Positions 1 through 8,389 are shown, counted from the stretch's first letter. The stretch: 64,000 nucleotides of DNA from Coriobacteriaceae bacterium (GCA_025992855.1 DAJPGB010000001.1:1860001-1924000), one strand, 5' to 3'. Numbers and translations are program-made. Notes: a model not told the origin generated them from the letters alone.

Positions 1-62
1 CAGCCTTCACCGGCGAAGACCGCGCCCGCTTTAAACGCAACCTCACCGAGCTGTTGCGCTAA
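1..62 (+). CDS. 3' end of an unidentified gene (partial)
   Basis: The open frame entering the window ends at TAA (60-62) and encodes only the tail AFTGEDRARFKRNLTELLR. A terminator follows within two bases, which supports it as a real gene end. Too little is present to name a family. Confidence 0.6.
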   Translation, partial: AFTGEDRARFKRNLTELLR

Positions 63-63
63 C

Positions 64-105
64 AAAGGTAGATTTTTGGGACATGCCCGGAAATCTACCT
101 TTTTT
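64..105 (+). terminator. Intrinsic terminator
   Basis: A 12-bp perfect stem (AAAGGTAGATTT, 64-75, with AAATCTACCTTT, 91-102) is followed by T residues. It directly follows the stop codon of the partial gene. Confidence 0.85.
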
Positions 106-151
106 CGTTTAGGGGCAGCAGACGCACCCTGGAACCATAGCTCAACAAATA

Positions 152-215
152 ACGGACTTCAAAATGCCGCCCCACCGCATGCGCGGGTATTGAGGATGGC
201 AGTTTTGAAGTCCGT
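152..215. terminator. Long inverted repeat between convergent genes
   Basis: ACGGACTTCAAAA (152-164) pairs with TTTTGAAGTCCGT (203-215) across a 38-nt loop. It lies just beyond the stop codon of the minus-strand exporter gene. The T-rich flank is imperfect on both strands, so it may act as a terminator or simply be an extragenic palindrome. Confidence 0.5.
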
Positions 216-229
216 TTTGTTTGGCTTGC

Positions 230-1330
230 TTAGAGCCCAAAGGCGGAGAGAACAAGGCCCCAGCCGGCGCCGATGACGTACATCATGACTAGGAACAGGG
301 CGTTTTCACGGGCGCTGCGGTTGGTGCGGAACAGCACCAGGTAGCCCACGCCGGCAGAAATGAGCGTGCCGGCGAGCATCGGGGCCAGTTGCAGTGCGCC
401 TTCGAGGTACAGCTGCGTAATGACGACGCTGGCAGAGCAGTTGGGAATTAGGCCGACGAGCGCCGAGCCCAGGACGGCGAGCGTCTCGTTGCCGCGCAGG
501 AACTGCTCAATCGCGGATTCGCCAAAGGTCTCGAGCACGGCGACCAGAATCAACGTTACCAGGAAAATGAACACCGACACCTGCACGGTGTGCGAGATCG
601 CGCTGCGGATAATCGACAGGACGGGCGCGCCCTCGTGGGAGTGACCATGGTCGTGACCGTGGTGATGCTCGTGCTCGCCCGCGTGGTCGTGGTCATGGTG
701 GCGGCCGTGGTTGTGGTCGTGCCCGTGGCCGTCCTCATCGTCGTCGCATCCGCAATGGTCGCGCTCGCACAGCTCGTGGATGTGGTCGGCGCTCACGCCC
801 GCCTCGGCCACCTCATCGATGATGTCGCCGCCGGTGTGGTCATCGTGCGCACAGTTCACATGGGCCGGATTTGCCGCGGTTCCCAGCACGGTGCGACGGA
901 TCGCAGCATGCGCGCGGGCATTACGGCGCAGCCCGCGAATAGCAGCGTCCACGATAAAGCCCGTGACCAGCGCGATCAGCGCCTTCGACGCCAGCAGCAT
1001 CGCCATGGTCTGCACGGGAACCTGCTCGGCGAGTAAGAGCGGCAGCATCTCGTCGGAGGTCGAAAGGAACACCGCCACCAGCGTGCCCAGTGTCACGACG
1101 CGGCCGGCGTACAGCGTAGCCGCCATGGCCGAAAAACCGCACTGCGGCACGATGCCCAGCAGCGAACCGACAACCGGACCCGCGGCGCCAGCGCGCTTGA
1201 TGGCTCCGTTGACGCGGTCGCCCGCAACATGTTCGAGCGTCTCGAGTGCAAGATATGTCACTAACAAAAACGGCACCAGCGACAGCGTGTCCTTGCCGGC
1301 GTCGAGCAGGATATCAATCAGCAAATCCAT
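230..1330 (-). CDS. Putative ten-TM heavy-metal exporter (ArsP_2 type) with His-rich loop
   Basis: 366 aa membrane protein. Two hydrophobic halves each carry a related Pro-x-Cys-x-x-Ser-type signature (IVPQCGFSA near residue 60 and LIPNCSASV near residue 300), as in the ArsP_2 / putative ten-TM heavy-metal or manganese exporter family. The central loop, about residues 185-235, is almost pure His/Asp/Gly plus Cys and should bind divalent metal in the cytoplasm. Family assignment is from known signatures; the metal is not determined. Its promoter region holds overlapping palindromes (1374-1409), and a DtxR/MntR-type regulator is encoded at 8429-8785, so manganese or iron control is possible. 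Confidence 0.75.
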   Translation of the reverse strand: MDLLIDILLDAGKDTLSLVPFLLVTYLALETLEHVAGDRVNGAIKRAGAAGPVVGSLLGIVPQCGFSAMAATLYAGRVVTLGTLVAVFLSTSDEMLPLLLAEQVPVQTMAMLLASKALIALVTGFIVDAAIRGLRRNARAHAAIRRTVLGTAANPAHVNCAHDDHTGGDIIDEVAEAGVSADHIHELCERDHCGCDDDEDGHGHDHNHGRHHDHDHAGEHEHHHGHDHGHSHEGAPVLSIIRSAISHTVQVSVFIFLVTLILVAVLETFGESAIEQFLRGNETLAVLGSALVGLIPNCSASVVITQLYLEGALQLAPMLAGTLISAGVGYLVLFRTNRSARENALFLVMMYVIGAGWGLVLSAFGL

Positions 1331-1373
1331 GACGGATGGAACCTTTCGTGTCTTTCGGCAGCATTGTAAAAGT

Positions 1374-1409
1374 CCTAGCGGTCAACTAGGGTATTGTAGT
1401 TGTCCTAGG
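1374..1409. promoter_or_regulatory. Overlapping palindromes, probable metalloregulator operator
   Basis: Upstream of the exporter. CCTAG (1374-1378) pairs with CTAGG (1386-1390), AACTA (1384-1388) pairs with TAGTT (1397-1401), and a self-complementary CCTAGG lies at 1404-1409. The regulator is not proven; the half-sites loosely recall the CCTAA halves of DtxR-type boxes. Confidence 0.4.
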
Positions 1410-1501
1410 CGCGGTGCCAATAGTTGCCCATGGTAAACTATCATCTCGCCATAACTCAGTAACCACGAGCCGCGCGACGCGGCCCGTCCAAGGAGCAGCA
1501 T

Positions 1502-2470
1502 ATGAACGTTTCGCAAGCACTCGAATACGAGCGCCAGCCGTTTATCCCCATGTTTATCTACGGCGACCACGGCGCCATGGAGTCCGAGCGCCAGAAAGGC
1601 GAGGAAGCCCTTAAGGTGCTCGAGACCGAGTACTTTACCGCCGAGGGCGACCCCGGCTTCGACTTTGCCACCGTGCGCGACCTGGCCGACCGCAACCGCG
1701 ACCTTTGCGACCAGATTGGCGAGGCACGCCTGCGCAATGTGACGCCCGCGACGCTCTCGCGCGGTCTGTCCGACGCCGACACCTGCGCCGCCATCGGCAA
1801 GATGCAAAAGCGCACAGCCGCGTCCGTCATGCGCGAGATCCGCGGCGACCGCGACGCGCTCGGTGTGGCGTACGCCCGCAAGCCTATCCAAGGCACAGTG
1901 CTCGGCATCGACATCGAGACCACCGGCCGTGCACCCGAGCGCGGCTACATCATCAACGTGGGCTGGGAGATCATGGAGCTCACCAGCGACGCCGTCCCGC
2001 ACGACGCCGAGGCACACTACTGCGGCCTGCCCGATATCTACCGCGGCGAGGATGTGCCGCTGTCGAATATCCACCACATCACCTGGGACGACATCGACGG
2101 CAAAACGCCCTTCCGCGAGAACAAAGAGCTGCAAAAGCAGCTGCTCAAGCTTATGAAGAAGTACCCGTACATGGCACACAACGCCGCCTTTGAGGACAGC
2201 TGGTTCAAGATCCACCTGGACGGCTACGCCGAGGCACGCCGCGCCGGCAAGATCATCGTCATCGACTCGCGCCAGATCTGCCGCAGCCTGGATGCCGACG
2301 TCCGCTCGCTCCCCCGCGAGTCCGCCCCCGCCGCGCTCGAGAACTGGGCGCGCCGCCGCGGCACCCTCGCCGCCGACGCCAACGAGCAGCACCTGGGCCT
2401 CGACGACACCGATCTCATGCTCCGAACCGTCCAAGCCGAGTTCAACCTCAAGAACCTGTTCGCGAAGTAG
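1502..2470 (+). CDS. DnaQ-like 3'-5' exonuclease domain protein
   Basis: 322 aa. The C-terminal half is a DEDDh exonuclease fold: Exo I motif GIDIETTG (about residues 135-142), Exo II HNAAFEDSWF (about 223-232) and a late DDTDLM segment (about 301-306) near the expected Exo III site, in the order seen in polymerase III epsilon-type exonucleases. The N-terminal 125 residues match nothing I recognise. The ATG is preceded by GGAG at 1491-1494. It stands alone with its own terminator, so it is more likely a repair or RNA/DNA-processing nuclease than the replicative proofreading subunit. Confidence 0.75.
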   Translation: MNVSQALEYERQPFIPMFIYGDHGAMESERQKGEEALKVLETEYFTAEGDPGFDFATVRDLADRNRDLCDQIGEARLRNVTPATLSRGLSDADTCAAIGKMQKRTAASVMREIRGDRDALGVAYARKPIQGTVLGIDIETTGRAPERGYIINVGWEIMELTSDAVPHDAEAHYCGLPDIYRGEDVPLSNIHHITWDDIDGKTPFRENKELQKQLLKLMKKYPYMAHNAAFEDSWFKIHLDGYAEARRAGKIIVIDSRQICRSLDADVRSLPRESAPAALENWARRRGTLAADANEQHLGLDDTDLMLRTVQAEFNLKNLFAK

Positions 2471-2541
2471 TGAAGTCGGTCGCAATAACACTCATAACGG
2501 CACAGCACAAACAGCAGCAAGCCAGACGAACGCAAAGAAAA

Positions 2542-2569
2542 CGGGGCACGGCCTTTCGACCGCGCCCCG
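2542..2569 (+). terminator. Terminator-like hairpin after exonuclease gene
   Basis: CGGGGCACGG (2542-2551) pairs with CCGCGCCCCG (2560-2569) with one mismatch. The trailing sequence is only moderately T-rich. Confidence 0.5.
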
Positions 2570-2622
2570 CCTTGCATTCTCGCGGCAAAGAACGCTGCCT
2601 GCCACTCATTTTGAAATACGCC

Positions 2623-2819
2623 CATCTACATTTTTTGAGTTGCGCGGTTTACTCAGCTCATCGCCGAAGCCTTTTTCGCCGTTGCGGAGCCAAAACCCAT
2701 TCTGAAACCGACTGGTCTGGCGCCCTAACACCTGGTTCCGGTCATAAATTGCACGACAGACGCAGCTCCATCGACTTTTTTACATGAGTCAAAACCGCCT
2801 AACTCGAAAAATGCAGATG
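2623..2819. repeat. Inverted pair of a 26-nt motif upstream of the nuclease gene
   Basis: Copy 1 on the plus strand (2623-2648) and copy 2 on the minus strand (2794-2819) share CATCT(A/G)CA, a T-rich spacer and GAGTT(G/A)(C/G)GCGGT. The two face each other across about 145 bp. The same arrangement recurs downstream of the gene at 4222-4439. The rest of the 520-bp gene-free stretch (2471-2992) is AT-richer than its surroundings and shows no further ORF or RNA that I can support. Confidence 0.7.
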
Positions 2820-2992
2820 ACATCTACGGAAATTCGCCCAAATGAGGCCAAGTGACAGAAAACTCTCCATTGGCGCCAACCGTTCAACCGCGCATCGGGT
2901 GAAAACTACCGTTCACAGAAGATGCGCCGCGTTTCGGCGCCGTTGCCCGATGCCCTCAGTGTGCAGAACACAAGCTATGTCATGATGCGCAT

Positions 2993-4201
2993 ATGGGAAT
3001 CGTTCTGTCACATGCCACGGCACGGGCCGTATACCAAGCAGCCGAGTCGGTCGCGCTATTCACGACCGATCACATACCCATGGAAAAGATCAGGGCATCC
3101 ATCCCAACCGAGCCCGACCTGCAGACGGCCCAATCGTGGCTGAACGGAAAAGGCATCGAGTCCAAGACCATCCACGTCCTGACGTACTCCAATAACGCCC
3201 GAAGGCATTGCGATAGATGCGTTTGCCATCGTACACGCTATACCTTCGACTCGGAAAGCTACCTTGGGCTCGAGGCTGGCGTCTATATCGTTGACATCAA
3301 ACTATGCGCCCTGCAAGCCGCAAACGATCTCAGCCTTCGGGAACTTGTTGAATACTACTTTGAAATCTGTGGCTCCTACGCACTCGACGCATCCAACGAA
3401 ACAGGATATCGTGAGCGCCCCGCCCTAACCAATACCGAAGCGCTCAGGAACTTCTTTTCCCAGGCATCGGGCTATCGCGGCTCAAACAATGCAATCAAGG
3501 CGCTTGGATATGTGCGCGACGGCTGCCGCTCTCCGCTCGAAACGGCTTTCGTCATGATGCTCACAATGCCCAAATCCGTGGGCGGCTTTGGTATTCGCGC
3601 CATCAAAACTGACTTTCCGGTCCCAGTTCCCAAAAGGTACTCTGCCCTTACGAGGCGCACCGTATTCTACTTCGACGCGCTGCTCGAAAAATCGATGACC
3701 GACATCGAGTACAACGGATTTTTCCATGATGAGCCCGAGCAACAGGCGATTGATGAGGAGCGTCGAAACACGCTTCGAAACATGGGGTATGCCGTTATCA
3801 CTATCAGTCGCCATTCATTTTTCAAACAGTCCGCCTTTAGACGGGTTATGGAAGCGATTCGCATTCGCGAGAAGATCTGCCCCGGGCGTCTCCCGGATGA
3901 CTTCCCAGCCCTCCAGGAGGATCTTCGCCAATTTGTCTTGCGGCGGTACTTCGAATATGGTCGCCGAATCCTCGAAGAGCGCAGAGAGGCACAGGCAACA
4001 GAGCAAGAAATTGCGAGCCAGTATCCGCAGGTTGACGACCCGAGCATCAACGAGACCCCCGAACCCGATGACATGCAGCATGTTGGCGAACTAGCTGAGG
4101 AGATGAACCTGGTTGACGATGCTAGCCCGCACGCGAAATCTGTCGGCCCGCGCACTGAAGACGACATGATTGTCGATTTGATCGAGGGCCTGCTGTTCTA
4201 A
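2993..4201 (+). CDS. Vsr/DUF559-like putative endonuclease
   Basis: 402 aa. The middle of the protein has the signature of DUF559/Vsr-fold nucleases: RSPLETAF (about residues 180-187), FYFDALL (about 226), DIEYNGFFH (about 237-245), then DEERRNTLRNMGYAVITI. These give the Asp and Glu residues of a PD-(D/E)XK-type site. The first 150 residues hold a Cys-rich segment (HCDRCVCHRTRY) and may be an AbiEi-like or other recognition domain. The last 100 residues are acidic. No clear ribosome site precedes the ATG. The gene is isolated in AT-rich DNA and bracketed by inverted motif pairs, suggesting a mobile or selfish locus. Confidence 0.6.
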   Translation: MGIVLSHATARAVYQAAESVALFTTDHIPMEKIRASIPTEPDLQTAQSWLNGKGIESKTIHVLTYSNNARRHCDRCVCHRTRYTFDSESYLGLEAGVYIVDIKLCALQAANDLSLRELVEYYFEICGSYALDASNETGYRERPALTNTEALRNFFSQASGYRGSNNAIKALGYVRDGCRSPLETAFVMMLTMPKSVGGFGIRAIKTDFPVPVPKRYSALTRRTVFYFDALLEKSMTDIEYNGFFHDEPEQQAIDEERRNTLRNMGYAVITISRHSFFKQSAFRRVMEAIRIREKICPGRLPDDFPALQEDLRQFVLRRYFEYGRRILEERREAQATEQEIASQYPQVDDPSINETPEPDDMQHVGELAEEMNLVDDASPHAKSVGPRTEDDMIVDLIEGLLF

Positions 4202-4221
4202 AACCTGTTTCCGCATTTGCC

Positions 4222-4439
4222 CGACTGCAATTTTCGAGTTGCGCGGTAACAGTTGCGCACAACTCATCCTCAAATGGCTCGAGCCAGCTCTCCAAATACA
4301 TGGATAGCGCGCTTAAAAAATTTCGATTGAACAATTTATTGCATTTTTGACCAGATATTTACATCAAAAATAACCAAATACGCACTTTCAGAGAATCCGC
4401 GAATAGCCTATCGACCGCGCAACTCGATTTTTGCAGATG
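4222..4439. repeat. Inverted pair of the 26-nt motif downstream of the nuclease gene
   Basis: Copy 3 on the plus strand (4222-4247) and copy 4 on the minus strand (4414-4439) share the T-rich core and CGAGTTGCGCGGT with the upstream pair; copy 4 also has CATCTGCA exactly. The enclosed sequence is AT-rich and unlike that of the upstream pair. No gene was found in 4202-4592. Confidence 0.75.
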
Positions 4440-4518
4440 AACGATGAACCGAGCCATACGCAACTAGAAAAATCCCACTTCGGCGGCAAGCGATTATCAA
4501 ATAACGCCACAAATAGCA

Positions 4519-4546
4519 TTGACATATGAACATGCGCTCATATACT
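4519..4546 (+). promoter_or_regulatory. Sigma-70-type promoter of the zinc operon
   Basis: TTGACA (4519-4524) and TATACT (4541-4546) are separated by 16 bp. The first operator (4524-4543) lies between and over these elements, so repressor binding would block RNA polymerase. Confidence 0.8.
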
Positions 4547-4579
4547 CGGAAGTAAGTTATATGAGCGCATGTTCATATG
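4523..4579. promoter_or_regulatory. Double ArsR/SmtB operator forming a 22-bp inverted repeat
   Basis: The arm at 4523-4544 is the exact reverse complement of 4558-4579. Each arm is itself an ATATGA-n8-TCATAT box, the form bound by SmtB/CzrA/CadC-type dimers. The promoter overlaps the first box and the second lies just before the ribosome site of the regulator gene. Confidence 0.85.
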
Positions 4580-4592
4580 AAAGGATGTTGCA

Positions 4593-4949
4593 ATGGGCGA
4601 CCACGCTGATGAAACAAAGGCAAGCCTCGAACCCGTCGTTCCCACCACCTGCTCGCCCGAGGACCTGCCCGACGAGGAGCTGCTCTACGACCTGGCCGAT
4701 CTGTTCAAGGTCTTCAGCGACACCACGCGCATCAAGATCCTCTATGCCCTCATGGGCCGCGAGCTGTGTGTGGCAGACATCGCCGAAGCGACCGAGACGT
4801 CGCAATCTGCGGTTTCGCACCAGCTGCGCACGCTCAAGCAATCGCACCTGGTCAAATTCCGCCGCGACGGGCGCAATATCCTCTACTCGCTTGCCGACGA
4901 CCATGTCTACACCATGCTCAACCAAGGCATGAGCCACATCTGCGAATAG
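4593..4949 (+). CDS. ArsR/SmtB-family zinc-type metal-sensing repressor
   Basis: 118 aa winged-helix repressor. The recognition region is AEATETSQSAVSHQLRTLKQ. The final helix contains DDHVYTMLNQGMSHICE, which fits the alpha-5 metal motif Asp-x-His-x10-His-x2-Glu of SmtB/CzrA-type zinc sensors. The alpha-3 region has a single Cys (ELCVADIAE), so a CadC-type Cys site is unlikely. AAAGGA precedes the ATG. It is first in an operon with an HMA protein and a P-type ATPase and very likely represses it, releasing DNA when zinc (or Co/Cd) binds. Confidence 0.9.
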   Translation: MGDHADETKASLEPVVPTTCSPEDLPDEELLYDLADLFKVFSDTTRIKILYALMGRELCVADIAEATETSQSAVSHQLRTLKQSHLVKFRRDGRNILYSLADDHVYTMLNQGMSHICE

Positions 4950-5012
4950 CGACCAACCACGGTACCAACGCGGCCTGCACCCAAGCCGCAAAAACAGAGA
5001 AAGGAACCCACC

Positions 5013-5231
5013 ATGAAAAAGCAGTTCAAGCTCGACGAGATCGACTGCGCCAACTGCGCGCGCAAGCTTCAGGACGAGCTGGCTAAGCTCGAGGGCGTCA
5101 AGTCCGTTTCGGTCAACTTTATGACTCAGAAGTTGACGCTCGAGGCCGACGACGCCGAGTTCGACGAGGTCCTCGACCGCGTCGTGGAGTTTACCGCCGA
5201 CGCCGAGCCGGACTGCGAGATCATTCTCTAG
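5013..5231 (+). CDS. Small heavy-metal-associated (HMA) protein
   Basis: 72 aa, a single ferredoxin-like HMA domain with metal-binding loop DCANC (Cys-x-x-Cys, residues 12-15). The neighbouring P-type ATPase lacks an N-terminal HMA domain, so this separate protein probably supplies metal to the pump or buffers it in the cytoplasm. It is preceded by GAAAGGA and lies 63 bp after the regulator gene. Confidence 0.85.
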   Translation: MKKQFKLDEIDCANCARKLQDELAKLEGVKSVSVNFMTQKLTLEADDAEFDEVLDRVVEFTADAEPDCEIIL

Positions 5232-5252
5232 TCTGCGTATACGCTGACCCGC

Positions 5253-5275
5253 AAGGCCGCGCTTGCCGCGGCCTT
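5253..5275 (+). terminator. Intercistronic hairpin
   Basis: AAGGCCGCG (5253-5261) pairs with CGCGGCCTT (5267-5275) followed by TTGCTC. It separates the HMA gene from the ATPase gene and could reduce read-through, since the ATPase has its own operator. Confidence 0.5.
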
Positions 5276-5288
5276 TGCTCGCGAAATT

Positions 5289-5308
5289 ATATGAGCGAGT
5301 GTTCATAC
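5289..5308. promoter_or_regulatory. Third ArsR-type operator, ahead of the ATPase gene
   Basis: ATATGAGCGAGTGTTCATAC matches the second operator of the regulator promoter at 17 of 20 positions. It indicates that the ATPase gene has an additional metal-controlled promoter. Confidence 0.7.
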
Positions 5309-5330
5309 ATTCAAATGGGAGGTTTGAATC

Positions 5331-7283
5331 ATGGCAGCCGCCGATCCCACAAAGAAAAAGAAGAAGCGCAAGAAGAAAGAGTCACTTGAGCACAAGCGAA
5401 ATCGAATCCTGCTAGCACTGGGTATTTTTGCCGTTGTTTATGCCCTCGACGAGCTCGGCGCCCTCACTATCGCATTTGGGGAGCCCGGCAACGTCTACGC
5501 CAGCTTCGCACTGTTCCTCGTGCCGTTTTTGATTGCCGGCTACGACGTGCTCCAGAAGGCATTCAACAACATCCGCCGCGGCAAGGCCTTCGACGAGAGT
5601 TTCCTTATGGCAGTCGCAACCATCGGCGCGTTTGCCATGGTGCTCTTCCCCGATACCGACCCGCACATGGCCGAAGGCGCCGCCGTCATGCTGTTCTACC
5701 AGGTCGGCGAGCTGTTCCAGGCATACGCCGTGGGCAAGAGCCGCAAGTCGATCAGCGCCATGATGGACATCGCGCCCGACTACGCCAACGTCGAGCAACC
5801 CGACGGCACACTCGAACAGGTCTTCCCCGATGACATCGCGGTCGGCACCGTGATCGTGGTCAAGCCGGGCGAGCGCGTGCCTATCGACGGCGTCATCGTC
5901 GAGGGCGAAACCCAGCTCGACACCGCCGCGCTCACGGGCGAATCAGTCCCCCGCCCCGCCAAGTCCGGCGACGACATCATCAGCGGCTGCATCAACATGA
6001 CGGGCCTCATCCACGTACGCACCACCAAGCCCTTTGGCGAGTCCACCGTCGCACGCGTCCTGGAGCTCGTGGAAAATGCCAGCGAAAAGAAGGCGCGCAC
6101 TGAGAACTTCATCACGCGCTTCGCCCGCGTCTACACGCCCGCCGTCACCGGCGCTGCCGCGGTGCTCGCGCTTGGCGGCGGCTTGGTCACCGGCGCCTGG
6201 TCCGACTGGATCCTGCGCGGCCTGACCTTCCTGGTCGTCAGCTGCCCGTGCGCATTGGTGATCAGCGTGCCGCTCAGTTTCTTTGGCGGCATCGGCGGCG
6301 CCTCCAAGCTGGGCGTTCTCATCAAGGGTTCTAACTATCTCGAGACGCTCGCCGATGTGGACACCGTCGTCTTTGACAAGACAGGCACCCTCACCAACGG
6401 CACGTTCTCGGTGGTCGCGGTAGACCCCGAGGCTGGCTACACCGAGCAGTCGTTGCTTGAAGTCGCAGCCCTTGCGGAGTCGTTCTCCGATCACCCCATC
6501 GCGCAGTCCGTGCGTGTCGCCTACCAGAGCGAGGTCGACCCCAAGCGCGTTAGCAACTCCACCAACGACGCGGGCCACGGCGTGACGGCAACCATCGACG
6601 GCAAGCACGTCGTCGTTGGCAATGCCAAGATGCTTGCTGCGGCCGGTATCGACGCTCCCAATTGCGAGGTTGTCGGCACGATCCTCCATGTGCTCGTTGA
6701 CGGCGTTTACGCCGGCCACATCGTGATTGCAGACACCGTTAAGGCCGACGCCGAGCAGACGATCCGCGACCTGCACGCCGCCGGCGTCAAGCGCACCGTC
6801 ATGCTCACGGGCGACCGCGAGGAGGTTGCGGCGTCTGTGGCTAAGCAGCTGGGGCTCGACGAGTTCCACGCGCAGCTGCTGCCGGGCGACAAGGTCGAGC
6901 GCGTCGAGGCATTGCTCGCGGGCGAAAGCGGCAAGGGCAAGCTCGCTTTTGTCGGCGACGGTATCAACGACGCACCCGTGCTTACCCGCGCAGACGTTGG
7001 CATCGCCATGGGCGCTATGGGCTCGGACGCCGCAATTGAGGCGGCGGACGTCGTGCTCATGGATGACAAGCCGTCCAACATCTCCCGCGCGATCCGCGTG
7101 GCGCGCAAGACCATGTCGATTGTTTGGCAGAACATCATCTTTGCGCTGGGCATTAAGTTGCTGATTCTGGTGCTTGCGGCACTGGGCATCGCCAACATGT
7201 GGCTTGCCGTGTTCGGCGACGTAGGCGTGGCGATTATCGCCATCCTGAATGCCATGCGCGCGATGGGTGTCAAGAACCTGTAG
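5331..7283 (+). CDS. P1B-type ATPase, zinc/cadmium exporter
   Basis: 650 aa. Motifs in order: TGES in the actuator domain, CPCALV metal-binding TM motif (about residue 305), phosphorylated DKTGTLT (about 349), SDHPIA (the HP locus, about 386), TGDREE and GDGINDAP (about 541). The late TM segment has Lys and Asp (IKLLI and VFGDVG), as in ZntA-type P1B-2 pumps for Zn/Cd/Pb. There is no N-terminal HMA domain; instead the first 30 residues are a Lys/Arg run. It exports metal from the cytoplasm using ATP and is under control of the adjacent ArsR repressor. Confidence 0.92.
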   Translation: MAAADPTKKKKKRKKKESLEHKRNRILLALGIFAVVYALDELGALTIAFGEPGNVYASFALFLVPFLIAGYDVLQKAFNNIRRGKAFDESFLMAVATIGAFAMVLFPDTDPHMAEGAAVMLFYQVGELFQAYAVGKSRKSISAMMDIAPDYANVEQPDGTLEQVFPDDIAVGTVIVVKPGERVPIDGVIVEGETQLDTAALTGESVPRPAKSGDDIISGCINMTGLIHVRTTKPFGESTVARVLELVENASEKKARTENFITRFARVYTPAVTGAAAVLALGGGLVTGAWSDWILRGLTFLVVSCPCALVISVPLSFFGGIGGASKLGVLIKGSNYLETLADVDTVVFDKTGTLTNGTFSVVAVDPEAGYTEQSLLEVAALAESFSDHPIAQSVRVAYQSEVDPKRVSNSTNDAGHGVTATIDGKHVVVGNAKMLAAAGIDAPNCEVVGTILHVLVDGVYAGHIVIADTVKADAEQTIRDLHAAGVKRTVMLTGDREEVAASVAKQLGLDEFHAQLLPGDKVERVEALLAGESGKGKLAFVGDGINDAPVLTRADVGIAMGAMGSDAAIEAADVVLMDDKPSNISRAIRVARKTMSIVWQNIIFALGIKLLILVLAALGIANMWLAVFGDVGVAIIAILNAMRAMGVKNL

Positions 7284-7291
7284 CGCTGTCC

Positions 7292-7418
7292 GGCCGGGGC
7301 CGGGCTTGGTTTTGAAAACGTCCTCGCGCATGAGGCCCGTCTTTCCTGCTCCTGCGGAGCTGCGGAAAGGCGGGCCTCGCGCTGCGGAGTGTTTTCAAAA
7401 CCAAGCCCGGACCCGGCC
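7292..7418. repeat. 127-bp nested palindrome (cruciform-forming)
   Basis: The outer arms 7292-7319 and 7391-7418 are complementary with one mismatch. The inner arms 7332-7346 and 7364-7378 pair with one mismatch, and GCTCC/GGAGC closes the tip. It follows the ATPase stop codon and may serve as its terminator, though no T-run follows. Confidence 0.8.
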
Positions 7419-7595
7419 TGCGGTGACACAGCTGGCGGTTCTTGGGCATCACTTGCTGGCGAGGTTCCTTTGCTGGAATGGACTCGGCTGTTAGAGCCCC
7501 GTTTGTTCCGTCCATTTGTTTTTCTAGAAACCCCCAAGGGCAGCTGTGGATCCCTAGCGGATATAGTTATCTCAGCCGCAACGAAAGGATCGTAC

Positions 7596-8372
7596 ATCTC
7601 CGACCGCAAATACCTGTTCTTCGACATTGACGGTACGCTCGCCTCGGGGATGCCTGACAAGCAGCATGTCCCTGCCTCCACCGAGCTTGCGCTCAAAAAG
7701 CTCCGCGACGCGGGCCACTTCCTGTCCATCGCGACGGGCCGCACGCACGCGATGGCCGTAGACTACATGCACGAGCTCGGATTTGAGAACATGGTGAGCG
7801 ACGGCGGCTGGGGTACAACCATTAATGGCGAGTTCCAGGGCGTGCGCCCGCTCGACCACGATGCCTGCGTTGACCTCGTCGACGAATGCAGCGCAAAGGA
7901 CTTTATCTGGGGTATTCAGGTTGAGGATTCCGACGTGCGCTTCGTGCCCGACGGTCGTTTCTACGAAGCCACACATGACATTTACATGCGCACGCGGATC
8001 GTACCTGGGCTCGACCCGCGCAGCTACCCCAAGATTTACAAGGTCTATATCGCCTGCCTGGAGCCGCACGAGCAGGAGCTCGACAACCTCGAGCGTCTCC
8101 CCTGGTGCCGTTTCCATCGCGAGTATCTCTTTGTGGAACCGGCGGATAAGGCCTACGGCATCAAGAAAATCGTCGACGCGCAGGGCGGCAACTACGAGGA
8201 CGTTATCGTCTTTGGCGACGGCAAAAACGACCTGTCGATGTTTATCCCCACGTGGACAAGCGTGGCCATGGGCAATGCCGTACCCGAGCTCAAGCAGCGC
8301 GCGAGCATGGTGACCGCCGATATCGATGACGACGGCATCTATAAGGCTTGCGAGCAGTTGGGTCTGTTCTAG
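7596..8372 (+). CDS. Cof-type HAD-IIB phosphatase, probable AUC start
   Basis: About 258 aa. HAD motif I FFDIDGTLAS begins 7 residues into the protein, motif II is SIATGRT and motif IV is VIVFGDGKNDLSMF. The family acts on sugar phosphates or related metabolites. The start is unusual: GAAAGGA (7583-7589) sits 6 nt before an in-frame ATC at 7596 and no ATG, GTG or TTG lies at a usable distance. Upstream codons run back into the palindrome at 7292-7418, and the first downstream ATG would remove the catalytic Asp. A related HAD gene lies at 9012-9782. Confidence 0.75.
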   Translation: MSDRKYLFFDIDGTLASGMPDKQHVPASTELALKKLRDAGHFLSIATGRTHAMAVDYMHELGFENMVSDGGWGTTINGEFQGVRPLDHDACVDLVDECSAKDFIWGIQVEDSDVRFVPDGRFYEATHDIYMRTRIVPGLDPRSYPKIYKVYIACLEPHEQELDNLERLPWCRFHREYLFVEPADKAYGIKKIVDAQGGNYEDVIVFGDGKNDLSMFIPTWTSVAMGNAVPELKQRASMVTADIDDDGIYKACEQLGLF

Positions 8373-8389
8373 CAGATTGTTGACACGAC

